This document shows positions 1-5,515 of a stretch of DNA of 7,197 nucleotides, in pieces (positions within the stretch are counted from its first letter, which is position 1; each line of letters starts with the position of its first letter). Origin of the DNA: Streptosporangiaceae bacterium (lineage in GTDB: Bacteria > Actinomycetota > Actinomycetes > Streptosporangiales > Streptosporangiaceae); the NCBI GenBank assembly GCA_030045175.1, contig JASIBM010000371.1, forward strand, positions 1-7,197, given 5' to 3'. The translations under genes were made by a program, and so were the position numbers. The notes below the pieces were generated by a model. That model was not told where the DNA came from. It searched no databases and worked only from the letters and a program-made list of their open reading frames with translations.

Positions 1-896
1 AGGCCGAGTCCGCTTCGGACAGCATCGCCGAGGTCAATCCCTATGTGCGGGTGCAAGTACACACCGAGGCGCTGAGTAACGATAACGTTTTGGACATTTT
101 CTCCAGATATGATCTGATTGTTGATGGTACCGACAATTTCGCTACCAGGTACATGGTCAACGACGCGTGCGTCCTGCTCGGCAAGCCGTACGTGTGGGGC
201 TCGATCTTCCGGTTCGACGGCCAGGCCAGCGTCTTCTGGGCTGAGCAGGGCCCGTGTTACCGCTGCCTGTACCCCGAGCCGCCACCGCCGGGGATGGTGC
301 CGTCGTGCGCGGAGGGCGGCGTGCTCGGCGTCTTGTGCGCGTCGATCGGCTCGATTCAGGTCACCGAGGCGATCAAGGTCCTCACGGGCATCGGCGAGCC
401 GCTCGTCGGCCGGCTGATGATCTATGACGCGCTGGAGATGAACTACCACTCCCTCGTCATCAAGAAGGACCCGGACTGCCCGATCTGCGGCGAGAACCCC
501 GCTATCACGGAGCTGATCGACTACGACGCGTTCTGCGGCGTCCTGACGGCCGATGCGCAGGAGGCCGCGGCGGACTCCACGATCACCGCCCTGGACCTGA
601 AAGCCATGCTGGACAGGAACGACGACATCTACCTGATCGATGTGCGCGAGCCCAACGAATACGAGATCGTCTCAATCCCAGGGGCCGTGCTGGTACCCAA
701 GGAGCGGTTCCTTACCGGGGCCGCGCTTGAGTCGCTGCCGCAAGACCGCCGCATCGTGTTGCACTGCAAGTCGGGCGTGCGCAGCGCCGAGTGCCTGGCG
801 ATCGTCAAGAATGCGGGGTTCTCCGACGCCGTGCACGTGGGCGGCGGGATCCTGTCCTGGGTGAACACGGTCGATCCCTCCCTGCCCAGCTATTAG
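1..896 (+). CDS. moeZ: Adenylyltransferase/sulfurtransferase MoeZ, 3' part (E1-like ThiF domain plus rhodanese)
   Basis: This is the C-terminal ~297 codons of a MoeZ/MoeB-type enzyme. Reading is open from base 3 to the TAG at 894-896, and roughly the first 95-100 residues, including the nucleotide-binding glycine loop, lie upstream. Visible are the E1-family stretch DLIVDGTDNFATRY, then WGSIFRFDGQ. Two zinc-ligand CxxC pairs follow: Cys codons at 255 and 264 (CYRC), and at 477 and 486 (CPIC). A C-terminal rhodanese domain (about 590-890) carries the active loop CKSGVRS, with its Cys codon at 765. In this family the enzyme adenylates the C-terminal glycine of sulfur-carrier proteins (MoaD, CysO and ThiS types) and delivers rhodanese persulfide sulfur to make thiocarboxylates for molybdopterin, cysteine and sometimes thiamine or natural-product synthesis. 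It acts in the cytoplasm. The rhodanese fusion separates MoeZ from single-domain MoeB. The family call is secure; the carrier partners are not visible here. Confidence 0.95.
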   Translation, partial: AESASDSIAEVNPYVRVQVHTEALSNDNVLDIFSRYDLIVDGTDNFATRYMVNDACVLLGKPYVWGSIFRFDGQASVFWAEQGPCYRCLYPEPPPPGMVPSCAEGGVLGVLCASIGSIQVTEAIKVLTGIGEPLVGRLMIYDALEMNYHSLVIKKDPDCPICGENPAITELIDYDAFCGVLTADAQEAAADSTITALDLKAMLDRNDDIYLIDVREPNEYEIVSIPGAVLVPKERFLTGAALESLPQDRRIVLHCKSGVRSAECLAIVKNAGFSDAVHVGGGILSWVNTVDPSLPSY

Positions 897-975
897 CGGG
901 GTCCAGGGGGTCGTTCCGCCGGGCCAACACGGGTCTACTTCGCCAGGTCCGGCCGGCGCAGGCCATTGGTGGCCT

Positions 976-981
976 TAACAT
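976..981 (+). promoter_or_regulatory. Possible leaderless -10 element (TAACAT) for the 988 gene
   Basis: TAACAT matches the actinobacterial TANNNT -10 pattern and ends six bases before the GTG codon at 988, so a transcript starting at the normal distance would begin at the start codon itself. This would explain why no spaced Shine-Dalgarno sequence precedes that GTG; the only purine run (GTGAG) abuts it. I see no good -35 hexamer. The rest of the 91-bp gap 897-987 holds only a short palindrome, GGCCA-TTGG-TGGCC (961-974), and no clear terminator after moeZ. Confidence 0.4.
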
Positions 982-987
982 CGTGAG

Positions 988-1893
988 GTGGCGATTCAGC
1001 CAGGATCGGCGAATCCGCAAGGTGGCCAGGCGCCGTCGGGCACCTCGGAGTTGCCCGCGGTACGAGGTCGGCGCAAGCGGCGCCCCGGCCTCGCCGCGCT
1101 GTTCGCGCTGATCGGCCTGGGCGGGCTCGCGTTCGCGGGCCTTGGCGTGATCGGCCAGCTCAGGCCACGGGTGTTCACGCCAGGGCAACGGGCGAAGATC
1201 GAGGCGTGGGAGGTCGCCAAGCGCTGGCGGACGACCGAGAAGACTCAGATCTTCCCCGCGCTCATCAGGTACCAGCTTCCTGGCGGGGCGCTCGGCTCGA
1301 CCGGGTCGCTCAGCCTGACGGCGCGGCGGCTCGCGATCGCCAGGCAGGCGACTTGCGCGAGCGTGGCCGGTGCCAAGTCGATGCTCCCGCTATTTCGCCG
1401 GGCCGGCTGCCAGGCGTTGCTGCGGGCCACGTACACCGACGAGACCAGCAGCTTCGTGGTGACGGTCGGCGTCGCCGTGCTTGGCAGCGACGCGGGCACG
1501 ACGGCGGTGGCGCGGACGCTGACCAACCGGCCGGCCGCCGGTTCTGGCGCCGTCGCCCGGCTCGTGGTACTCCGCCCGCTGCCTGTGCCTGACTCGCCGG
1601 CCGCTGGGTTCGGCGTCCGGCAGCGTCAGCTGTCTTGGGTGGCTGGCTCCAGGTCCTATCTCGTCGTGGCCACGGTCGGCTTCGCTGATGGCAGGCCGCA
1701 CGTGCAAGTGATCACGGACTCGTACACGTACCTGGAGATGACGAGCCTGGCGCGGGCAGTCGCAGACGTGGTGGCAGCCCCCCTCGGGGCCGCACCGCCA
1801 GTGCCGCGCTGTCCGCAGGCGGGAACGCCGCCATGCTTAGGGCGTGGCCCGCGGGCCCATGCAGTCGCGAGCGGCGCAAGGTCCGCTGGCTAG
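988..1893 (+). CDS. Single-pass membrane protein of unknown function, partner of the downstream protease
   Basis: A 301-residue protein that I cannot assign to a named family. Residues 1-32 are a polar, Pro/Gly/Ser-rich cytoplasmic N-terminus ending in the basic run RGRRKRRPG. Residues ~33-57 form one hydrophobic segment (LAALFALIGLGGLAFAGLG), giving a likely N-in topology with an outside domain. The outside part has Cys at 123 and 141 bracketing a helix-like stretch, a predicted alternating beta region (RATYTDETSSFVVTVGVAVL), and a second Cys pair at 275 and 283 that could form disulfides. The C-terminal ~30 residues are low complexity. The start is GTG 988, supported by the -10-like TAACAT just upstream; it is possibly leaderless. 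The end overlaps the next gene by 61 bp, so translation of the two is probably coupled. From memory, similar unnamed proteins sit beside S8 peptidases in other actinomycetes; a role as chaperone, substrate or regulator of that protease is inference only. Confidence 0.8.
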   Translation: MAIQPGSANPQGGQAPSGTSELPAVRGRRKRRPGLAALFALIGLGGLAFAGLGVIGQLRPRVFTPGQRAKIEAWEVAKRWRTTEKTQIFPALIRYQLPGGALGSTGSLSLTARRLAIARQATCASVAGAKSMLPLFRRAGCQALLRATYTDETSSFVVTVGVAVLGSDAGTTAVARTLTNRPAAGSGAVARLVVLRPLPVPDSPAAGFGVRQRQLSWVAGSRSYLVVATVGFADGRPHVQVITDSYTYLEMTSLARAVADVVAAPLGAAPPVPRCPQAGTPPCLGRGPRAHAVASGARSAG

Positions 1894-4763
1894 CGACCGT
1901 CGTGGCGGCGCTGGCAGGTGCCATGGCGCTGCCGCTGGCCAGCGGCGTGCCCGCGCGCGCTGACCAGGTTCGCCAGCGGGAGCAGTGGGTACTGGACGCG
2001 CTGGACGTCCCGGCCGCGTGGCGGGTGACGCAGGGACGGGGCGTCCTGGTAGCCGTCATCGACAGCGGCGTGGATCCTACGGTGTCCGACCTCGTGGGCT
2101 CGGTGATATCAGGCCCGGACTTCACCGGCGTGGGCACGCCCCCGTCCAACCCAGGATGGGGAGTGCACGGCACCTGGATGGCGTCCCTGATCGCCGGCCA
2201 CGGTCACGGCCGCGGCGACGCTAGCGGCATCATCGGCGTGGCGCCGCAGGCCAGGATCTTGTCAATCCGCGTCATTACCGACCGCGTTGATCCCGGCTAT
2301 GCCGCCTACCGGGCCCAGCCTCCCGAGCGCGGCCAGGAGGAGCTCGCCAGGGGGATCAGGTACGCCGTCAGCCACGGAGCCGACGTGATCAGCATGTCGC
2401 TCGGCTATGTGGCGTCCAGCCTGGTGGTGCGAGCCGCCCTTCAGGATGCGGTGAACCACAACGTGGTCGTTGTGGCTTCGGCCGGCAATTCAGGGGACGC
2501 GCAGACCGCCGTGGGACATGGGCAGGCACCGTACTCGTTCCCCGCCGACTACCCGGGCGTCATCGGCGTGGCGGCGATCAATTCCTCGGGCGTGCCCGCG
2601 TACTTCTCAAGCGCCAACCTGTCGGTCCAGGTCGCCGCTCCGGGGGTGAACGTGCCGGCGGAGGGCCGGGGTAACCACTACTGGCTGGTGAGCGGCACCA
2701 GCCCCGCGTGTGCCCTGACGGCCGGGGTAGCGGCGTTGATCAGGGCGAAGTATCCGAAGCTTGCCGCGGCGCTGGTCAGGCGCGCGATCACGAGCTCGGC
2801 CGTGAACCGGCCGCCCGGTGGCTACGACGATGAGGTGGGCTTCGGCACGGTGGACGCGGCGCGGGCGCTGGCCGCCGCCAGGCGCCTGGCCCGGCCCGTG
2901 CGGGTGGCCGGCTCGGCATCGGCGAACGGGACTCAGACGGGGTACTTCGGTACCGGCCGGCTCCCGGTAGATCCCGTCCAGTCGCGAGGCCATGCCAGGC
3001 TGCTCGATCTGGCTGCGCTGGCCGCGTTCTGCCTGCTGCTCATGTTGGTGTCCATGTGGCGCTTCGCGACTGGCGTGGCGGCTGTTCGCAGGGCCAGGAA
3101 GGCTGGCCCGCTGCTGGCGTCCGGCGCACCGGCGATGGCGGGCGGGCCGGTGGCTGGTGGACCGGCGATGATGGGCGGGCCGATGGCCGCCGGGCCGCTG
3201 GGGGCAGGCGGGCCGATGGGAGCCGGCGGAGCGCCGACTTGGGGCGCGCCGCCCGCGGGGTACGGCGTAACGGTCGCGGACGTCAGGTACCCGCCTGGAG
3301 CCTTTCACGGGCCGCCTGGACCGGGTGGGCCGTCATCTCCCGGCGGCCCTGGGGGTGGCCTGGCTGGTCCGGGTAGCCCGGCTTCGCCAGGCGGTCCCGC
3401 CGGCCAGGGGCTGCCCGGCATGGCAGGGCAGGCTGGTGCAGATTACGTGCCACAACCAGATCCGGGCTTCGCGGGATGGACGCCGCCGTCGAGTGGGCCG
3501 GATCTCAGATTCGAATGGCCGGACGCGACCTTCGCGTCGCCTGTCATGCCAGAGCAATCGCAGCAACCAGAACAATCAGGAAAATGGGTACAATCTGAGC
3601 AATCAGAGCAATTGGGACAGTCGGGACAGCGAGTGTGGCCGAGCCCAGGGTTCATGCCCTCGGGCGCGATGTTCGCGCCGCCAGAGGCGACTAGCGAGCG
3701 GCCGTGGCCGGGGAATCTCGCGCCTGGCGGTCCAGCTGAGCCGCGTCAGGGGACGACGGTGCCCGGTCCAGGATTCGGCCCGCCGGATGCCCTCGCGCCC
3801 CCGGTCCTGCCCGAGCGACGCGAATGGCAGCCGCCGCCGAACGATGATTTCCTCTCGCCGCTGACGGAGCCGGGCTACATCCAGCCGAGCCCGCGCCGGC
3901 CCGACCTGAGCCCGCCGCGGCCCGAGCCGAGCCTGCCGCGGCCCGAGCCGAGCCCGCTGCGGCCCGAGCCGGAACAAGACCGGACCTGGCCGCCCAGCGA
4001 GCAGTACCCGGGCCTCTCCGAGCAGTACCCGGGCCTCTCCGAGCAGTACCCCGGCCTCTCCGAGCAGTACCCCGGCCTCTCCGAGCAGAGCGGTTCGCCG
4101 CAGCCAGACGATCGGTCGTCAGGCGGGCAGCGCGGTGCGCCGACCCAGATCTTCCAGCATGAGGACGATGCCGCAAGCCGGCGAGCGGGCATTCTCGACC
4201 CGATCCTGGGCTGGCTCGACCGCACTTACCCAGCAGCCCCGGTTACCCAGGTGCCTGCGGCGGCTCCAGCCACCCCGTCGCCGCCAGTTGCCCCAGGCAC
4301 CCCGCCGCCGCCGGTTGCCCCAGGCACCCTGCCGCCTCCGGTTGCCTCGGTTACCCAGGTGCCTGCGGCGGCCCCAGGCACCCCGTCGCCTCCGGTTGCC
4401 CCGGTTGCCCAGGCGCCGGACCAGCCCTTGACCAAACCACAGGCCCTGCCGAAGCGACGTAAACCCGCGCCCGGTCAGCCCGTTGGGCCTTCGGTCTTCG
4501 GTGCGCCTGCCACGTCAGGTGCGCTCCCCAGCCAGCCGCGGGCCAGCGCCCCGCCCGGTTCAGCCGGCCAGGCCAAACGGGGACCAGGCACGCCTGCGAG
4601 GGCTGCCGATCCCCGAGCTGAGCCGCTACCACCAGTTGACCCCTCCCGAGGGCATGAGACTGCCCAACCACCGGAATCGGCGTGGGATCCTTGGTCACCG
4701 AGCGGGACCATCGAACGGACATCCCCGCCGCAGGGGAGTGATACGCACGACACCCCGACGTGA
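1833..4763 (+). CDS. Mycosin-like S8 (subtilisin) serine protease with anchor and ~565-residue Pro/Gly-rich repeat tail
   Basis: A 976-residue protein. Residues 1-43 form a signal peptide: basic SRERRKVR, hydrophobic core ~19-36, cleavage likely after ARA at 43. The S8 domain (~48-350) has catalytic Asp77 (VAVIDSGVD), His112 (GVHGTWMA), oxyanion Asn219 (ASAGNSG) and Ser290 (SGTSPACALTAG), so it should be active. Residues ~389-408 are a transmembrane helix followed by basic residues, placing the rest in the cytoplasm. This architecture matches mycosins (MycP), the membrane proteases of type VII secretion. Usual mycosins end shortly after the helix; here ~565 more residues follow. They comprise Gly/Met/Ala-Pro repeats (~425-540), a Gln/Ser patch (~574-599), two heptapeptide arrays (687-750), a more ordinary segment (GILDPILGWLDRTYP) and Pro/Ala/Val repeats (~804-860). 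ATG 1833 is chosen because it precedes a complete signal peptide and has a GGGA about eight bases upstream. It overlaps the preceding gene by 61 bp. No ESX genes are adjacent, so the substrate is unknown. Confidence 0.85.
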   Translation: MLRAWPAGPCSRERRKVRWLATVVAALAGAMALPLASGVPARADQVRQREQWVLDALDVPAAWRVTQGRGVLVAVIDSGVDPTVSDLVGSVISGPDFTGVGTPPSNPGWGVHGTWMASLIAGHGHGRGDASGIIGVAPQARILSIRVITDRVDPGYAAYRAQPPERGQEELARGIRYAVSHGADVISMSLGYVASSLVVRAALQDAVNHNVVVVASAGNSGDAQTAVGHGQAPYSFPADYPGVIGVAAINSSGVPAYFSSANLSVQVAAPGVNVPAEGRGNHYWLVSGTSPACALTAGVAALIRAKYPKLAAALVRRAITSSAVNRPPGGYDDEVGFGTVDAARALAAARRLARPVRVAGSASANGTQTGYFGTGRLPVDPVQSRGHARLLDLAALAAFCLLLMLVSMWRFATGVAAVRRARKAGPLLASGAPAMAGGPVAGGPAMMGGPMAAGPLGAGGPMGAGGAPTWGAPPAGYGVTVADVRYPPGAFHGPPGPGGPSSPGGPGGGLAGPGSPASPGGPAGQGLPGMAGQAGADYVPQPDPGFAGWTPPSSGPDLRFEWPDATFASPVMPEQSQQPEQSGKWVQSEQSEQLGQSGQRVWPSPGFMPSGAMFAPPEATSERPWPGNLAPGGPAEPRQGTTVPGPGFGPPDALAPPVLPERREWQPPPNDDFLSPLTEPGYIQPSPRRPDLSPPRPEPSLPRPEPSPLRPEPEQDRTWPPSEQYPGLSEQYPGLSEQYPGLSEQYPGLSEQSGSPQPDDRSSGGQRGAPTQIFQHEDDAASRRAGILDPILGWLDRTYPAAPVTQVPAAAPATPSPPVAPGTPPPPVAPGTLPPPVASVTQVPAAAPGTPSPPVAPVAQAPDQPLTKPQALPKRRKPAPGQPVGPSVFGAPATSGALPSQPRASAPPGSAGQAKRGPGTPARAADPRAEPLPPVDPSRGHETAQPPESAWDPWSPSGTIERTSPPQGSDTHDTPT
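3309..3440 (+). repeat. Collagen-like Gly/Pro-rich low-complexity stretch in the protease tail
   Basis: This part of the protease gene encodes irregular Gly-Pro-X runs such as GPPGPGGPSSPGGPGGG. It follows a Gly/Met/Ala-rich section (about 3117-3260) with repeated GGPM and AGGP units. The Gly-X-Y register breaks several times, so a true collagen triple helix is unlikely. It is best read as a disordered linker in the tail. Confidence 0.6.
3552..3629 (+). repeat. Gln/Ser/Glu-rich patch of low GC within the protease tail
   Basis: Twenty-six codons encode a run of EQS, QSE and GQS units. By my count 38 of 78 bases are G or C (49%), well below the surrounding coding sequence. Six of the glutamines use CAA rather than CAG, unlike the rest of the gene. 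The internal CAATC and GGACAG words recur, suggesting local duplication of a short unit rather than ordinary coding drift. Confidence 0.6.
3891..3974 (+). repeat. Four-unit 21-bp tandem array encoding xxRPEPS heptapeptides
   Basis: Units start at 3891, 3912, 3933 and 3954 and encode PRRPDLS, PPRPEPS, LPRPEPS and PLRPEPE (protease residues 687-714). The two middle units differ by one base in the first codon; the outer units have diverged more. The array is in frame with the protease, and its period (seven codons) equals that of the unrelated array that follows. Confidence 0.85.
3999..4088 (+). repeat. Four-unit 21-bp tandem array encoding EQYPGLS heptapeptides
   Basis: Four complete units (starting 3999, 4020, 4041 and 4062) encode EQYPGLS four times, at protease residues 723-750. 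A six-base partial unit (GAGCAG) ends the array. Units 1-2 use CCG for proline and units 3-4 use CCC, and otherwise all four are identical. That pattern indicates recent stepwise or pairwise duplication, and copy number is likely to vary between strains. Confidence 0.95.
4242..4411 (+). repeat. 108-bp-period repeat with nested Pro/Ala/Val units
   Basis: A segment beginning GTTACCCAGGTGCCTGCGGC at 4242 recurs at 4350, a period of 108 bp (36 codons). The second copy is partial and diverges after about 4400. Nested inside are shorter units encoding PPPVAPGT-like and SPPVAPG-like peptides. The encoded tail is extended and proline-rich, typical of a spacer or of binding surfaces for proline-recognising domains. 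Confidence 0.8.
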
Positions 4764-4785
4764 GCCAGGGCCTGTCGAGGGGTAC

Positions 4786-5097
4786 GTGCCGGATTTCGCC
4801 AGCCGGGTGCTTGATGTCGCCGAGTCGATCCCGCCCGGCCGGGTGATGTCGTACGGCGACATCGCCGAGTATGTCGGCGAGGGCGGGCCCCGGCAGGTCG
4901 GCCGGGTCATGGCGCTCTGGGGCGGCGGGGTTCCCTGGTGGCGCGTGGTTCATTCCGACGGCCGGCTGCTGGCGGGCCACGAACGCGAAGCCCTCGCCCA
5001 CTATCGTCGCGAGGGCACCCCGCTCCGGCGGGGCGCCGACGGCCTGCCGCGCCGGCTCGACATGTCCAAAGCCCGCTGGCTCGCCCAGTCTCCATGA
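4786..5097 (+). CDS. Alkyltransferase-like protein (ATL), MGMT-family DNA lesion sensor
   Basis: A 103-residue protein of the O6-alkylguanine-DNA alkyltransferase DNA-binding family. Hallmarks are PPGRVMSYGDIA (residues 16-27, with Tyr23 in the position of the nucleotide-flipping Tyr), PRQVGRVMA (35-43, with Arg36 in the position of the arginine finger), and PWWRVV (50-55) where MGMT has PCHRVI. Trp51 replaces the alkyl-accepting Cys, so the protein cannot accept an alkyl group. Family knowledge says ATLs bind O6-alkylguanine and channel it to nucleotide excision repair. I chose GTG 4786, preceded by GAGGGG at 4777-4782, which leaves a 22-bp gap after the protease stop and matches the usual compact length. 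An in-frame GTG at 4738 (119 residues) has its purine run directly abutting the codon. The reading frame also continues up to an ATG at 4483 inside the protease gene, but that extension has no domain. An ATL next to an AdnA-like helicase also occurs in mycobacteria. Confidence 0.88.
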   Translation: MPDFASRVLDVAESIPPGRVMSYGDIAEYVGEGGPRQVGRVMALWGGGVPWWRVVHSDGRLLAGHEREALAHYRREGTPLRRGADGLPRRLDMSKARWLAQSP

Positions 5098-5123
5098 TCG
5101 CGCCGCGATCAATGTGCCATTGA
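5095..5123 (+). terminator. Two overlapping palindromes at the ATL stop codon, possible hairpin or terminator
   Basis: TGATCGC-GCC-GCGATCA (5095-5111) is a perfect 7-bp inverted repeat that includes the TGA stop. TCAATG-TGC-CATTGA (5109-5123) is a perfect 6-bp inverted repeat sharing three bases with it. The two hairpins are mutually exclusive at their junction. There is no T-run, so intrinsic termination would be of the U-poor kind reported in actinobacteria; an mRNA-end stabiliser or a protein-binding site are alternatives. Confidence 0.45.
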
Positions 5124-5515
5124 CCCGGAAGAACCGGACCGATCCGCCATTCACCAGGTCAGAATGATCAAGGACTGTGAAGCACGGTGACCAGGTTACG
5201 CGTGTGACCACAGTTTCCCGGTGCCGATGCGGCTAAGTGCGCAAGGACGGCAAAGCCCGGTGTGAACGCGAGCCCAGTGTGGACAATCGCCGGCCGGTGA
5301 GCCGGTTGTCCACAGGTCACTCGCGCGTGCTAGCTCAACGTAAATCGGCCAGCCAGTCTGGCGTCATGCGAATCACCCCGCCGCCCAGGTGCCATGAGAT
5401 CGCGCCTTGACCGGGCTATGCGAAGGCAACCCACCGTGACCACGGCATCGAGCTGCGGCGCGTCTGAGCCGAAGCCCGGCGGACGGCCGGTCTTCTCTGC
5501 TGGAATGCCATAGAC
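5098..5515. other. 418-bp intergenic region between the ATL and helicase genes
   Basis: I find no convincing gene here. It holds the stop-codon palindromes (to 5123), the inverted DnaA-box pair (5278-5314), and four copies of the hexamer GTGACC or its complement (5187-5192, 5204-5209, 5315-5320 inverted, 5436-5441). GCCAG-CCAGT-CTGGC, just after 5347, is a weak palindrome. No tRNA, recognised riboswitch or good -35/-10 pair is apparent. The helicase frame has a stop at 5465-5467. Some promoter for the helicase is expected in this stretch, but I cannot place it. Confidence 0.6.
5278..5314. promoter_or_regulatory. Two inverted consensus DnaA boxes / long imperfect hairpin
   Basis: TGTGGACAA (5278-5286) and TTGTCCACA (5306-5314) are perfect reverse complements, and each equals the high-GC actinobacterial DnaA-box form TTGTCCACA. 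Between them CCGGC (5290-5294) and GCCGG (5301-5305) pair around the loop CGGTGA, so the whole block can fold as a 14-bp stem with a 3-nt bulge. It could therefore be a DnaA binding site upstream of the helicase gene, or an RNA hairpin or terminator that resembles one. I see no other full match in the window. Confidence 0.55.

Noticed and set aside
3691..4176. Minus-strand open frame rich in ARRGPGT repeats
   Set aside because: It is the antisense reading of the 21-bp arrays; a period divisible by three keeps several frames open at once.
4483..4785. N-terminal extension of the ATL frame back to an ATG inside the protease gene
   Set aside because: The extension is basic low-complexity sequence in a shadow frame of the protease tail. 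ATLs normally begin close to the residues encoded from 4786.
4351..5211. A 286-codon open frame on the minus strand
   Set aside because: It lies antisense to the protease tail and the whole ATL gene, has no recognisable domain, and its composition is that of a high-GC shadow frame.
5240..5262. Resemblance of GGACGGCAAAGCC to the core of a c-di-GMP (GEMM) riboswitch
   Set aside because: The flanking paired arms and the tetraloop/receptor layout are missing; only a short word matches.
5306..5336. TTGTCC / TAGCTC as a -35/-10 promoter or a PafBC-type damage promoter
   Set aside because: The spacer is 19 bp, the -10 is poor, and the spacing does not fit the damage-promoter pattern; TTGTCC is better explained as part of a DnaA box.
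5366..5410. Fourteen-codon ORF (MRITPPPRCHEIAP) as a leader peptide
   Set aside because: There is no ribosome site, no adjacent attenuator-like structure, and a Pro-rich short ORF is expected by chance at this GC content.
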